From Massilia kyonggiensis (GTDB taxonomy: Bacteria > Pseudomonadota > Gammaproteobacteria > Burkholderiales > Burkholderiaceae_D), in contig NZ_JANUGY010000011.1 of NCBI RefSeq assembly GCF_024756235.1, positions 1 to 64,000 of the forward strand: a DNA stretch of 64,000 nt, written 5' to 3'. This document shows, in pieces, positions 16,675-24,162 of this stretch (the first letter of the stretch is position 1; each line of letters opens with the position of its first letter). Made by a program: the position numbers and the translations under genes. Below the pieces are notes generated by a model. That model saw nothing but the letters and a program-made list of their open reading frames with translations, did no database searches and was not told the origin of the DNA.

Positions 16675-17366
16675 TGGCAAACTATATTAACCAAACCATA
16701 CTTTCTGAGTCGTACGCACATATTGATGTTGTCGAATTGTCGCCGACAGACAAACATAATTTCGAAGTTGAGATCAAAGCGTACCAAGCACCTCGTGCTA
16801 GGCGCATGCTCGGCGTCGATATTGAGCCTGTAGTACGGACGGAAGATGGATCGTTGAAGGTGTATCTGACAGTTTATGGATCGCTTTCTAATGCATTAGG
16901 GGATTTCAGCGATTTCCGAGAAGCGCTTCAGTTGCTTTATACATCATCAAAAATGGTTGCGGAGGCGTGCAACCTCGAAAGCTTATTTCTTGCAAATGCA
17001 TCCAAAAAACAATTGATCAGAAGTGAGGCACGAACTGGCGTAGTGAAAGCCACCAAAGATTTATACGATCAGCTCTACTATTTGAATGAGACATCTGATC
17101 GCTTTTCACATAAGAACCTAAATGCAATGGCTGACGATCTCAGCAAGAAGACTACCCAGCTTAATAAGAATTTGACTGAGCCACAAGACCGCCAATTGGT
17201 TTGGGCGAATCTGCTCCCCATGTATAAACGATTGCCGACTGTGGCTCATAAGTTGCAGCTAAATCCCGACGATTCGTTCACTAAGTCAATGAAGGGTATT
17301 TTTGAAGAGATGCTCGACAACGTTAAAAAGTTCGAAAAAGAGGCGGCAAAATTTATCAATGCCTAA
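16674..17366 (+). CDS. Unknown partner protein of the deoxyribosyltransferase-like gene
   Basis: 230 residues, no membrane segment or signal peptide. The first half has alternating beta-like strands (HIDVVELSPTDKHNFEVEI, SLKVYLTVYGSLS). The second half is helical and charged, ending in a probable coiled coil (FEEMLDNVKKFEKEAAKF). No known family was recognised. The ATG overlaps the preceding stop (TGATG), so production is coupled with the putative effector; such stoichiometric partners are often sensors, inhibitors or complex subunits. Its function cannot be assigned from sequence alone. Confidence 0.75.
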   Translation: MANYINQTILSESYAHIDVVELSPTDKHNFEVEIKAYQAPRARRMLGVDIEPVVRTEDGSLKVYLTVYGSLSNALGDFSDFREALQLLYTSSKMVAEACNLESLFLANASKKQLIRSEARTGVVKATKDLYDQLYYLNETSDRFSHKNLNAMADDLSKKTTQLNKNLTEPQDRQLVWANLLPMYKRLPTVAHKLQLNPDDSFTKSMKGIFEEMLDNVKKFEKEAAKFINA

Positions 17367-17408
17367 AGTTTAGGTCAATTCAAAGTTTGAGGTGGCTAGG
17401 CTGGAATT

Positions 17409-18398
17409 ATGAACTATACAGTAAATATTGCAGACATCGAGCAAGCGTTAATTGGTCTTGGAGGCGAAGCGAAAGCAAAGAACATCCAGGACAAGATTTT
17501 GGTCGATTATTGCAATAACTCTGTTCCAGAAAATTACCAAAACGAAAGATCATTTCGCCAAACCATACAGCGAAAAATGGAGGACTATTGTCCACAGGCT
17601 GATGGCTTTGACGGATTGAAGAAGCAGGCAAAGTTTCTTCGCGTGGGCCACGGCCTCTACAGACTTGCGCTTGGTTTATCGCATGATAAAAAGCAATCTG
17701 AAGGTACATCGAAGTCTAAAAAAGTTAGTCCGGTTCCGGCCGCGTATAAGGTCAAGCTTCCCGCAATGCGAGATTGGTTAGTGCGTGTTGCCCAGCGTGG
17801 GCAGCCAGTAACCTACGGTGACGTGAAAGCCGCATTCGGATTAGACCGCTTCAGTCTGGTTCATGCGCTTGCAAGGTTAGGCAGACAGTCGAAGGAGCTT
17901 GAAGAGCCGATCTTAAGTGCTATGGTCGTCAATAAGGTAACTGGACGCTGCGGTCCAGGTTTTGATGCAGAGTTCGGAGTGAATGACGTTGATGAGAGGA
18001 AGAGGCTTCATAAATTCTGGACAGAACAGACGATACAGTCCCCGGTTCCGTTGGTCACTGCCGACATCGAAGAGCGCATGGCTCGTTTCGTTAGCAAGGA
18101 GGCTCGGCCACAACAAGCAGCTTTTCGACGACGAGTATTTGATGCGTGTGGTGGGCGGTGCGTAATCAGCGGCTGTGATCTAGTCGAGACATTAGATGCC
18201 GCACATAAAAAGGGTCGCGACTGGAGAAAACACAATGCCGCTAGTGACGGGTACGTCATGCGCAAAGACCTGCACGCATTATATGACAATAACTTGTTAA
18301 TAATTGAGTCAGACGGAACAATCAAATTACATGAAGCAGCCGTGTCACAATATGGGCAGTTTGCTAACCAGAACGTGAGTATTCCCAACAACGTATAG
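17409..18398 (+). CDS. HNH endonuclease with N-terminal winged-helix-like region
   Basis: 329 residues. The N-terminal ~95 residues look like a DNA-binding fold (IEQALIGLGGEAKAKNIQDKI, then a KFLRVGHGLYRLA wing), as in restriction endonucleases with HARE/winged-helix-type heads. A linker and a second helical domain follow (about 115-170). The C-terminal part is an HNH_2-type nuclease: FRRRVFDACGGRCVISGC, then DAAHKKGRDW, NAASDGYVMRKDLHALYD and NLLII. The Cys pair, central His and late Asn/His positions fit a beta-beta-alpha-metal site. It lies 42 bases after the two-gene module on the same strand and is AT-rich. It is probably a restriction-type defence nuclease; no methylase accompanies it. 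Confidence 0.8.
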   Translation: MNYTVNIADIEQALIGLGGEAKAKNIQDKILVDYCNNSVPENYQNERSFRQTIQRKMEDYCPQADGFDGLKKQAKFLRVGHGLYRLALGLSHDKKQSEGTSKSKKVSPVPAAYKVKLPAMRDWLVRVAQRGQPVTYGDVKAAFGLDRFSLVHALARLGRQSKELEEPILSAMVVNKVTGRCGPGFDAEFGVNDVDERKRLHKFWTEQTIQSPVPLVTADIEERMARFVSKEARPQQAAFRRRVFDACGGRCVISGCDLVETLDAAHKKGRDWRKHNAASDGYVMRKDLHALYDNNLLIIESDGTIKLHEAAVSQYGQFANQNVSIPNNV

Positions 18399-18498
18399 GA
18401 ATAATGGCTTAGAAGCCTGACACGCAAAAAAAATAACCTAATTCAGGACTAATTATCAAAATTCGCCATGTACGAATGAGCGAAAAATTGGAACACGT

Positions 18499-19614
18499 AT
18501 GAGTAATTATCGACAATGGAATCCTGAAGCATACGCTAAGCCTGGTTTTAAATCTTTAGACATACGCCTCGATAGAATCTTTCTTGTATTTCTTCTTATT
18601 CTCGCCCCTGTATTTTTATATTTTTTTTCCCCATTATTAAACCCGAAGTCAGCTATTGCGGAAGCTCAAAGCTCTTCGGAATTTCGCGCTCTGCAAAAGA
18701 AAGCACTAAGTTCCGACTTGCCTTCGGGGAAGGATCGCTGGTTTTTCCAGTATCCTACAAGTGCGCTCACCACAGTAGAGCTTAGCTTTGAATCTTATCA
18801 CGACATTAATAACAAAACAGTTTTGAGCGCTTCTCCAGATGCTGCTCTGCGAATTAGATATGATAGAGTTATTTTATTACTTGGCGTCGCCGCCATTTTG
18901 TTTCTTGTACTTATTTTTCTAGTCGTCAACGAGAACGAAGCGTCGGAGAAAATTGTAGAGAAGAAATCCGTAAAAAAGGATGAACTGGAGTTCACATCTA
19001 CACCGGCTACTATTGAGAAAAGAAATAAGGAGGCAAGAGGTGTTGAAACAGTGGTAGACACACCGTCGCAAGCGTTCGAACAAGATGTTCTAACGTCGTT
19101 GACGCGCGCTGATAGCTTTTTTACTCGGTCCACGCTTTTGCTGGGCGGGGGAATTATTATGGCATTTATCGGTGTTACTATTTTTTATTTAACCCTGCCA
19201 GAAACACAGAAGGACGAGACTTTGACATCGTATTGGCCTAAAGCTATACGTCCCGTCGGCGTACTATTTTTTCTTGAAAGTATTGCCTGGTTCTTGCTGC
19301 GTCAATACCGCACTCTCGTTGAAGACTATAAGTGGTTCTACCGTGTTTATCTTAAGCGAGCAAATTATCTTACAGCCCTTAGGATTTTAACAAAAGATTC
19401 AATTCGTGCGGAAGAGATGTTTGTCGCTGCTTCGCTAATGCAATACGATGTGTCTGGACACCTCAAGGCAGGGGAAACAACAGAATGGCTTGAGGCAGCG
19501 AAAACTCCAGAAGCAAATATGGTGGTTGAATTGCTCAAAGCGATAACTTCCCTTCCTGAAAAAATTAAGCCACAAGGTACGGCTCCTGCTGACGTGGAAA
19601 GTAAATCTAAATAA
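18499..19614 (+). CDS. Hypothetical multi-pass membrane protein (371 aa)
   Basis: A strongly AT-rich gene with four predicted transmembrane helices, at about residues 27-49, 123-143, 210-232 and 248-266. The first extracytoplasmic loop is ~70 residues, the cytoplasmic loop (about 145-205) is charged (KIVEKKSVKKDELEF), and the C-terminal soluble tail has ~100 residues. No family was recognised and no strong ribosome site is seen. It may encode its own function or act as the membrane component of the adjacent defence-like genes. It is separated from the HNH gene by 100 non-coding bases. Confidence 0.7.
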   Translation: MSNYRQWNPEAYAKPGFKSLDIRLDRIFLVFLLILAPVFLYFFSPLLNPKSAIAEAQSSSEFRALQKKALSSDLPSGKDRWFFQYPTSALTTVELSFESYHDINNKTVLSASPDAALRIRYDRVILLLGVAAILFLVLIFLVVNENEASEKIVEKKSVKKDELEFTSTPATIEKRNKEARGVETVVDTPSQAFEQDVLTSLTRADSFFTRSTLLLGGGIIMAFIGVTIFYLTLPETQKDETLTSYWPKAIRPVGVLFFLESIAWFLLRQYRTLVEDYKWFYRVYLKRANYLTALRILTKDSIRAEEMFVAASLMQYDVSGHLKAGETTEWLEAAKTPEANMVVELLKAITSLPEKIKPQGTAPADVESKSK

Positions 19615-19664
19615 TATTCGGGCAGTCCTGACTGGGCGCTTCGAGTTGCGATTCGAATGACTTA

Positions 19665-20714
19665 CTAAATTGCACCCTTGAGCAACTTGTGCTCTAAGCG
19701 GTGGCAATTGGCACATAAACATTCGAGAGAATCGAGTTTGGTAGTGTGATTAGATTCCATGTCTCGAACTTGTGTATGTTTATGGTGGACTTCAATACAC
19801 GATTCAGCATGGAGAGTCCCATATTTTTCTACCGGATCTAATCCACATTTTTCGCAATAAAGTTTGCCGAACTTTTGTTTGAATTGAGCCTTTTTCGCCT
19901 CTGCAGCGCCCCTCGACCGTTCTCGCTTGATGTGTAAGACCAGTTTTTCTTTTCCCTCACACCATTGCTGATCTTCGAAGCTCAAACCTTTTAGTGTTGG
20001 GTTTGTTTCTTGTTCATTTTTTACGACAATAGGGAATCCCGCTGCCTCGATAATCCGAAAGCAAGGGGATGATAGTCCAGCAGTGAAATGAAGTGGCAAG
20101 ACTTCGAATCCAAGAGCTAGTTTGGCAGCGATCCCGAAGACTGCTTTGGGTGGTAGACGCTTTCCATCGTCAGCTAAAACGTCATAGTCAGTAGAGTCAG
20201 CAAACGGATGCTCTTGATAGCCGTCGAGCAGCAATTGAACGGCTTCCCAGATGTGGTCAGCTCTGATCTTGTTGAGTTCTGACGCAGGAAGCCTTCTAAC
20301 AGGGGTGAGGCGCAAATCCGGTTCAGTTGCAGACAGCTTCCAGCGGACGCGGACAGGAACTTCGTCTGTAACCTCGACTGCTTGGGCAAGGCCCGCATAC
20401 GTAAAAGGATCGCGTCCATTCGAACGCCAAAACACATGAACCTCTGCGTCCGGATGAATCATTCGCTGAATTGAGCTATGTTCCCTTCTGCTTCCTGTAC
20501 GTCCTCGCCAGATAAGATCAAGGCCATCGAATTTATTGTCATAGTCGTGTCCCGTCTGCCCAGCACTTCCAACGTTGCAGAATATGAATGTTACCCCATC
20601 CTTCTGAGGATATCCTGTAGACCAGTTGCCGGTAGTAGTTCCACCATCGCCAACTAGGGCACTGACATTGTCCCGCTTGTACTGCTTTCCGACCTCGAAC
20701 GTATATTGGCTCAT
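19665..20714 (-). CDS. HNH endonuclease with DUF3427/SRA-like N-terminal region, candidate type IV (modification-dependent) restriction enzyme
   Basis: 349 residues. The N-terminal ~130 residues (from YTFEVGKQYKRDNVSAL, through YDNKFDGLDLIWRGRTGS, to VHVFWRS and DPFTYAGLAQA) resemble the beta-barrel module called DUF3427 or SRA-like in ScoMcrA-type enzymes, thought to read modified DNA. A middle domain follows (about 130-260). The C-terminal HNH has CEKCGLDP, then the IEVHHKH catalytic histidines, then LECLCANCHRLEH. This is the McrA-like ordering with two CxxC zinc knuckles. It converges on the membrane-protein gene. The likely role is cutting modified phage DNA; the modification recognised is unknown. 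Confidence 0.78.
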   Translation of the reverse strand: MSQYTFEVGKQYKRDNVSALVGDGGTTTGNWSTGYPQKDGVTFIFCNVGSAGQTGHDYDNKFDGLDLIWRGRTGSRREHSSIQRMIHPDAEVHVFWRSNGRDPFTYAGLAQAVEVTDEVPVRVRWKLSATEPDLRLTPVRRLPASELNKIRADHIWEAVQLLLDGYQEHPFADSTDYDVLADDGKRLPPKAVFGIAAKLALGFEVLPLHFTAGLSSPCFRIIEAAGFPIVVKNEQETNPTLKGLSFEDQQWCEGKEKLVLHIKRERSRGAAEAKKAQFKQKFGKLYCEKCGLDPVEKYGTLHAESCIEVHHKHTQVRDMESNHTTKLDSLECLCANCHRLEHKLLKGAI

Positions 20715-21015
20715 CTTCTTACCCGATTGTTTGCTCAGGATAATTATGCCTGTTTGATAGGTCGCTGAGTTAATTCCTTTCGGGATGAGGGGGAAGCTTC
20801 ACTGCCTACGTTGCGAATCTTGCGATAAGTCCGTCTATGAGATGCTTCGCTGCCTATACCACGCAGGAAGGTGGACTTACCGACTGTATGTCGGTACTAG
20901 GGGACTTCGCCAGAGGTATTCGGGAAACACCCGCATAGCTTCATGTCGGTTGGCGGAGTGGCCGGGAGCACGAGAATTTGCTAAACCATCGTTAGCATTC
21001 GTAAAGCCAGGTAAT
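20715..21015. other. 300-base region between HNH gene and secreted-protein pair
   Basis: No convincing gene. It contains a perfect 7-bp hairpin (TACCGAC/GTCGGTA, 20878-20896) and a tRNA-Ser-like string around 20948-21000 that does not fold as a tRNA. A 93-codon plus-strand frame (20785-21066) with a CxxCxxC start is possible but lacks a ribosome site. The region may produce a small structured RNA or be decayed DNA. Confidence 0.4.
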
Positions 21016-21375
21016 TTAACGAGCGCGTGCAGCGTCCTGATGCTTTGCCCAGTCAATAAATCCTAGTTCGCCCGCCTTGCACTTCGCGTACATGGCTGCT
21101 CGCGCATCCGATGGATTTGGGCGCATTGTGTACACCCACCGGACAATATCAACATTGTTATCGTCTATAACCCTCTGACGGATTTTTGGCCTCTTCGGAT
21201 CGGCTCTTTTAGGGTCAGTGGCAAGCTCAATTACATACTTTTCGCTTTGCCCTGTTTCCATCAAGGTAGCAACAATTTCCGCCATCTTTGCCGAGCCTAA
21301 GCATTCCCTCTCATCCTGTGCATGAGCAGAAACGTAGCAAAGAAGCAGAGTGCAAATTAATAAACGTCGTCGCAT
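21016..21375 (-). CDS. Small periplasmic protein, paralogue of its neighbour (119 aa)
   Basis: Signal peptide (MRRRLLICTLLLCYVSAHAQ) with likely cleavage after AHA. The mature ~100 residues contain two cysteines (ECLGSAK and YAKCKAGE) that could form a disulfide, and the block VDIVRWVYTMRPNPSDARAA. The same pattern (Cys, V-x-W-x-YT, P-S, Y-x-KC) is seen in the product of 21378-21725, so the two are diverged duplicates. They are two bases apart and co-transcribed, divergent from the XRE regulator. Function unknown. Confidence 0.72.
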   Translation of the reverse strand: MRRRLLICTLLLCYVSAHAQDERECLGSAKMAEIVATLMETGQSEKYVIELATDPKRADPKRPKIRQRVIDDNNVDIVRWVYTMRPNPSDARAAMYAKCKAGELGFIDWAKHQDAARAR

Positions 21376-21377
21376 AA

Positions 21378-21725
21378 CTAGCGATCCACCTTCGGGTTAT
21401 ACGCAAAAAACTCTTTGTTGAGGCATTTCAAGTAGACAAGCTTCCTTGACTCCGACGGCGACTCGTGAACTGTGTAGAGCCACGCGACAACTTGTTCCGC
21501 TGCAATGTGGAAGTCGCCTTCCGGAGTTCCTTTCTTCACGGACGAAGGATGGGTTATAGCGTCCTTTTCCGGCGTCCCATTGTCTCGTCCCTTTGCTATG
21601 GTTTCAGCATACTGCCCAATCGACAGACAAATCTTCTCCCGCTCTTGCGGACCAGCTATCGCACTTCCGGTCGTCACTCCGAGGTGAATCGCAGCTGCAG
21701 CCAGGACAAATTTCTTAGCGTTCAT
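21378..21725 (-). CDS. Small periplasmic protein, paralogue of its neighbour (115 aa)
   Basis: Signal peptide at residues 1-24 (cleavage near GSAIAG). The mature part begins PQEREKICLSIGQYAETIA and has a C-terminal YLKCLNKEFF, giving two cysteines positioned as in the 119-residue neighbour. A strong GGAGGA ribosome site precedes the ATG. First gene of the leftward pair; it lies across from the XRE gene with CTACC-N5-GGTAG operators between them, so it is probably under that regulator. Small secreted pairs in mobile elements may block superinfection, but there is no direct evidence for that here. Confidence 0.72.
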   Translation of the reverse strand: MNAKKFVLAAAAIHLGVTTGSAIAGPQEREKICLSIGQYAETIAKGRDNGTPEKDAITHPSSVKKGTPEGDFHIAAEQVVAWLYTVHESPSESRKLVYLKCLNKEFFAYNPKVDR

Positions 21726-21746
21726 ACATCCTCCTTACGGGCAATC

Positions 21747-21761
21747 CTACCAATTTGGTAG
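21747..21761. promoter_or_regulatory. XRE operator candidate 1
   Basis: CTACCAATTTGGTAG is a perfect 15-base palindrome (CTACC-N5-GGTAG) between the divergent secreted-protein pair and the XRE gene. It matches the site at 21792-21806 in both arms. Confidence 0.65.
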
Positions 21762-21791
21762 CATGTGAGCAAGAACAAAACCCGACTATCT

Positions 21792-21806
21792 CTACCTTTG
21801 TGGTAG
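21792..21806. promoter_or_regulatory. XRE operator candidate 2
   Basis: CTACCTTTGTGGTAG repeats the CTACC/GGTAG arms 45 bases from the first site and lies just upstream of the XRE start. Two spaced operators at a divergent promoter resemble phage repressor control. Confidence 0.65.
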
Positions 21807-21813
21807 GGGTGGC

Positions 21814-22119
21814 ATGGCTAACTTTGGCAAACGATTGAAGGCCGCTCGGATGGCGGCAGGGCTGTCTCAAGAGAGGCTTGGGGTTGAGGCAGGCATCCAA
21901 GAAGAGAGCGCAAGTGCGAGAATGAATCGCTACGAGAAGGGAACCAGGGCTCCTGCCGTCGAGATTGTGGAGCGCGTTGCGAAGGTTTTGAATGCACCCG
22001 TCAGCTACTTCTACTCCCAGGACGACGACGAAGCCAAGTTGTTGTTAGCTTTTCATCGAATGCCTGCAAATCGACGAAAGGAACTGCTCAAGTTCGCTCT
22101 TACTGACCCAGGTGTGTGA
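21814..22119 (+). CDS. XRE-family helix-turn-helix regulator
   Basis: A 101-residue repressor-like protein. An HTH domain at about residues 4-66 reads FGKRLKAARMAAGLSQERLG ... EMNRYEKGTRAPAVEIVERVAKVL in the standard cI/Cro order. A short C-terminal helix (EAKLLLAFHRMP) may dimerise. There is no peptidase domain, so RecA-type self-cleavage is not expected. It is divergent from the secreted-protein pair, with two matching palindromes in between, and probably regulates both itself and that pair, and possibly the primase promoter near 25350. Confidence 0.92.
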   Translation: MANFGKRLKAARMAAGLSQERLGVEAGIQEESASARMNRYEKGTRAPAVEIVERVAKVLNAPVSYFYSQDDDEAKLLLAFHRMPANRRKELLKFALTDPGV

Positions 22120-22123
22120 CGCA

Positions 22124-22594
22124 TTACATGCTGGATACCGCAAGCTGCAACGTTAGCATGCTTACAAACCTCTTCAGGCTCAAGGCTTGGATACCTTGTT
22201 TTTCAATCCGTTTTATCGTGGCCTCGTCAGGTTCTTTTGTGAACACGACAGCGAATTGCGGATGACCGATAGTTGACTGGACAACTGCTTGTTTTGCTGC
22301 TGCATGGTTCCACTGGGTCTGAATCTGGTAATAGCTAGGTGACTTTCGGAGCCGAACCGGGTCAACGCGGTTGTAAGCCTTTTCAGCGTTAGCTTTGCTG
22401 GTCTTGCCGTTCAAGTGGCTGCACTTAACTTCCACGTAAAGGTCGAGGTCCGGGTGGTAAAAGTCAGCCATTGCTCGGAACTCGTTGCCATCCTTATCCT
22501 CGAACCGATAAGGCATTACGACGTTGTTGACTGGAATAAAGCCTAACGGGCATAGAGAGGTTGCTGCAATCTGTTCAGGCGTTTGGTATGCCAT
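22124..22594 (-). CDS. PD-(D/E)XK-type nuclease-like protein
   Basis: 156 residues. Asp44 in MADFYHPDLD, and Glu55 and Lys57 in YVEVKC, form the D-(X)n-ExK metal site of the restriction-endonuclease fold, followed by a helix (KANAEKAYNR) typical of VRR-NUC/Holliday-resolvase-like members. The C-terminal half has strands ending in a short leucine-rich tail. The GAAAGGA ribosome site is clear. It converges on the XRE gene and lies downstream of the SF3 primase gene on the same strand, so a role in element DNA processing or junction resolution is plausible; self/non-self restriction is an alternative. Confidence 0.72.
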   Translation of the reverse strand: MAYQTPEQIAATSLCPLGFIPVNNVVMPYRFEDKDGNEFRAMADFYHPDLDLYVEVKCSHLNGKTSKANAEKAYNRVDPVRLRKSPSYYQIQTQWNHAAAKQAVVQSTIGHPQFAVVFTKEPDEATIKRIEKQGIQALSLKRFVSMLTLQLAVSSM

Positions 22595-22755
22595 GTAATG
22601 TGTCCTTTCTTCGAACTCTGAGCACTACATATCTATAAGGGGCTGCGTCGTAGCTGGCTTATGTGGATTTTGTGGCTTTTGGCACGTAAGCATATGATTT
22701 TAAAGGGATTGGCCTTCGACGCAACCTTGGAATTTGGCTGGCTTTTGTTGGGTTT

Positions 22756-24162
22756 TTAATAGGCGCTGCCGTCCGCCATCATCAGTTCCAAATGCTCATC
22801 CGCAGTCAGATCGCGGAAGTGACGCCCAGGCACAGGGTTTTTACGCCACACCCAAATCCGCTTATCCTGGAACCCATCTGCCCTACAAGGTTGACGCTTC
22901 CACTCCCATCCAAGCGCTTGCAACGTTCGTTTCAGTTCATCGGACTTGTACGTCTGCTTGCGCTCACGTAGGAAGTCTGCCAACGTGTACGGATGGAAAA
23001 TGTCACGCCCGTCCTCTATGAACTCCTTCACTGTATGCTCTAGTGCTGAGCCTGACTGGGCGATCAACTCTTGCATGTACGGCGTACGAGGGCAACGTCC
23101 ATAGTCGAAGCCTGCTAGGTCGACGTTCGCAAGCCAGTGATGCAGAATTGCGGGAGCCTCCGGTAGTGCAAGAAATGCGTGAAAGCGGCCCAAGAAGGCT
23201 CCCGACTCCTCTGGGCTCACGCGATGGACGATTCGTTGCGGCGCATAGAAACGGCGCTCGTTCCCGTCCCAAGGAAACAAACTCGGATTGTTCGTCGTAA
23301 TGAAGATGTGGCTGTGCACTTCACGGCGTACGCTGCGCTGATTGTGTTTGATTTGCACAGTTCGCGAGTTGTAATCGATCACTTGCTTCATGTTCGTGTA
23401 AACGTAACCTTCGCCGCCACTGCCGATAGCTTTGTCTTCAAAAGCGACCACTATATTGTTGCAGTAGGTCTCCGAGAACTTGTCATGCGCTTCGGTGTAG
23501 CTTGCGCTTCGGTCGATGTGCCGCCCACCCATTGCTTTCTCAAGAATGTCGAGAACGGTGGACTTGCCGGTCCCGCCTTCGCCTGTCAAAAATACGGCAT
23601 GTTTTACACGTTTGTCCGGGGTCTGGATGACGACCGCTAGGCGCTGCACGACGAACCGGCGCTCTTCCTTATTGGGGAACACACGCTCAAACAGTTCGCC
23701 GACGACGGCTGGCACCTGTTGCCCAAAAAGATCAGTCGTCTCATCGTATGGGGCACGCAGCGGCCGAGGGGCGGGCATGGCAACGGGGTTATAGATGTTT
23801 ACAAGCTGGATGCCGGTGTCATCAATGATGAAGCGATCACCGCACGGACGCATACCCTTGCCGTACACATGCGGAAGCCGAGACATCACTCTGTCGGATA
23901 GGCCGTTTAGGAAAGCGGGATACGAGGATGCCGCCTCTACTTTCATGCCATTTATCGACGCCCAACGAGGGAACTCCAATTTAATGCTCTGGGTCGTAGC
24001 GGTGCGGTCAGAGAGTGCATGAAGGAGGATGGGTAAGTTGCCACTCATCTCCACGCACCAACCCGCGTCGGCTTTATATTTCGCGAATCGTTTCACTGCT
24101 TCATCCTCGGACACAGACCCGTCTTGCGGTTCAGTTCTTGACAGGGGTACTACGTTGCTCAT
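22756..24162 (-). CDS. Phage/satellite-type SF3 helicase (DUF5906-like primase-helicase)
   Basis: 468 residues. A superfamily 3 helicase core has Walker A GEGGTGKST at 194-202, the Walker B region IVVAFEDKA and the C motif HIFITTNNPSLFP. Flanking domains match primase-helicases of P4-like satellites and of prophages that use a DUF5906-type protein. The N-terminal ~140 residues are not a classic primase active site, so a separate primase or self-priming is possible. It follows the RHH gene with a 32-base overlap. It should initiate replication of the excised element; no origin was confirmed. Confidence 0.9.
   Translation of the reverse strand: MSNVVPLSRTEPQDGSVSEDEAVKRFAKYKADAGWCVEMSGNLPILLHALSDRTATTQSIKLEFPRWASINGMKVEAASSYPAFLNGLSDRVMSRLPHVYGKGMRPCGDRFIIDDTGIQLVNIYNPVAMPAPRPLRAPYDETTDLFGQQVPAVVGELFERVFPNKEERRFVVQRLAVVIQTPDKRVKHAVFLTGEGGTGKSTVLDILEKAMGGRHIDRSASYTEAHDKFSETYCNNIVVAFEDKAIGSGGEGYVYTNMKQVIDYNSRTVQIKHNQRSVRREVHSHIFITTNNPSLFPWDGNERRFYAPQRIVHRVSPEESGAFLGRFHAFLALPEAPAILHHWLANVDLAGFDYGRCPRTPYMQELIAQSGSALEHTVKEFIEDGRDIFHPYTLADFLRERKQTYKSDELKRTLQALGWEWKRQPCRADGFQDKRIWVWRKNPVPGRHFRDLTADEHLELMMADGSAY

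Noticed and set aside
15664-20714. CRISPR array, retron or CBASS/Thoeris operon
   Set aside because: No repeats with regular spacers, no reverse transcriptase motif, and no cyclase or SIR2 motif were seen.
20948-21000. tRNA-Ser(GCU)-like sequence (TTTGCTAAA in a GGAGTGGCCG context)
   Set aside because: The anticodon stem does not pair, the T-loop GGTTCGANTCC is absent and acceptor ends do not match; at best a decayed tRNA.
20785-21066. 93-codon plus-strand frame with CxxCxxC
   Set aside because: No ribosome site, overlaps the end of the opposite-strand secreted-protein gene, and composition is not clearly coding.
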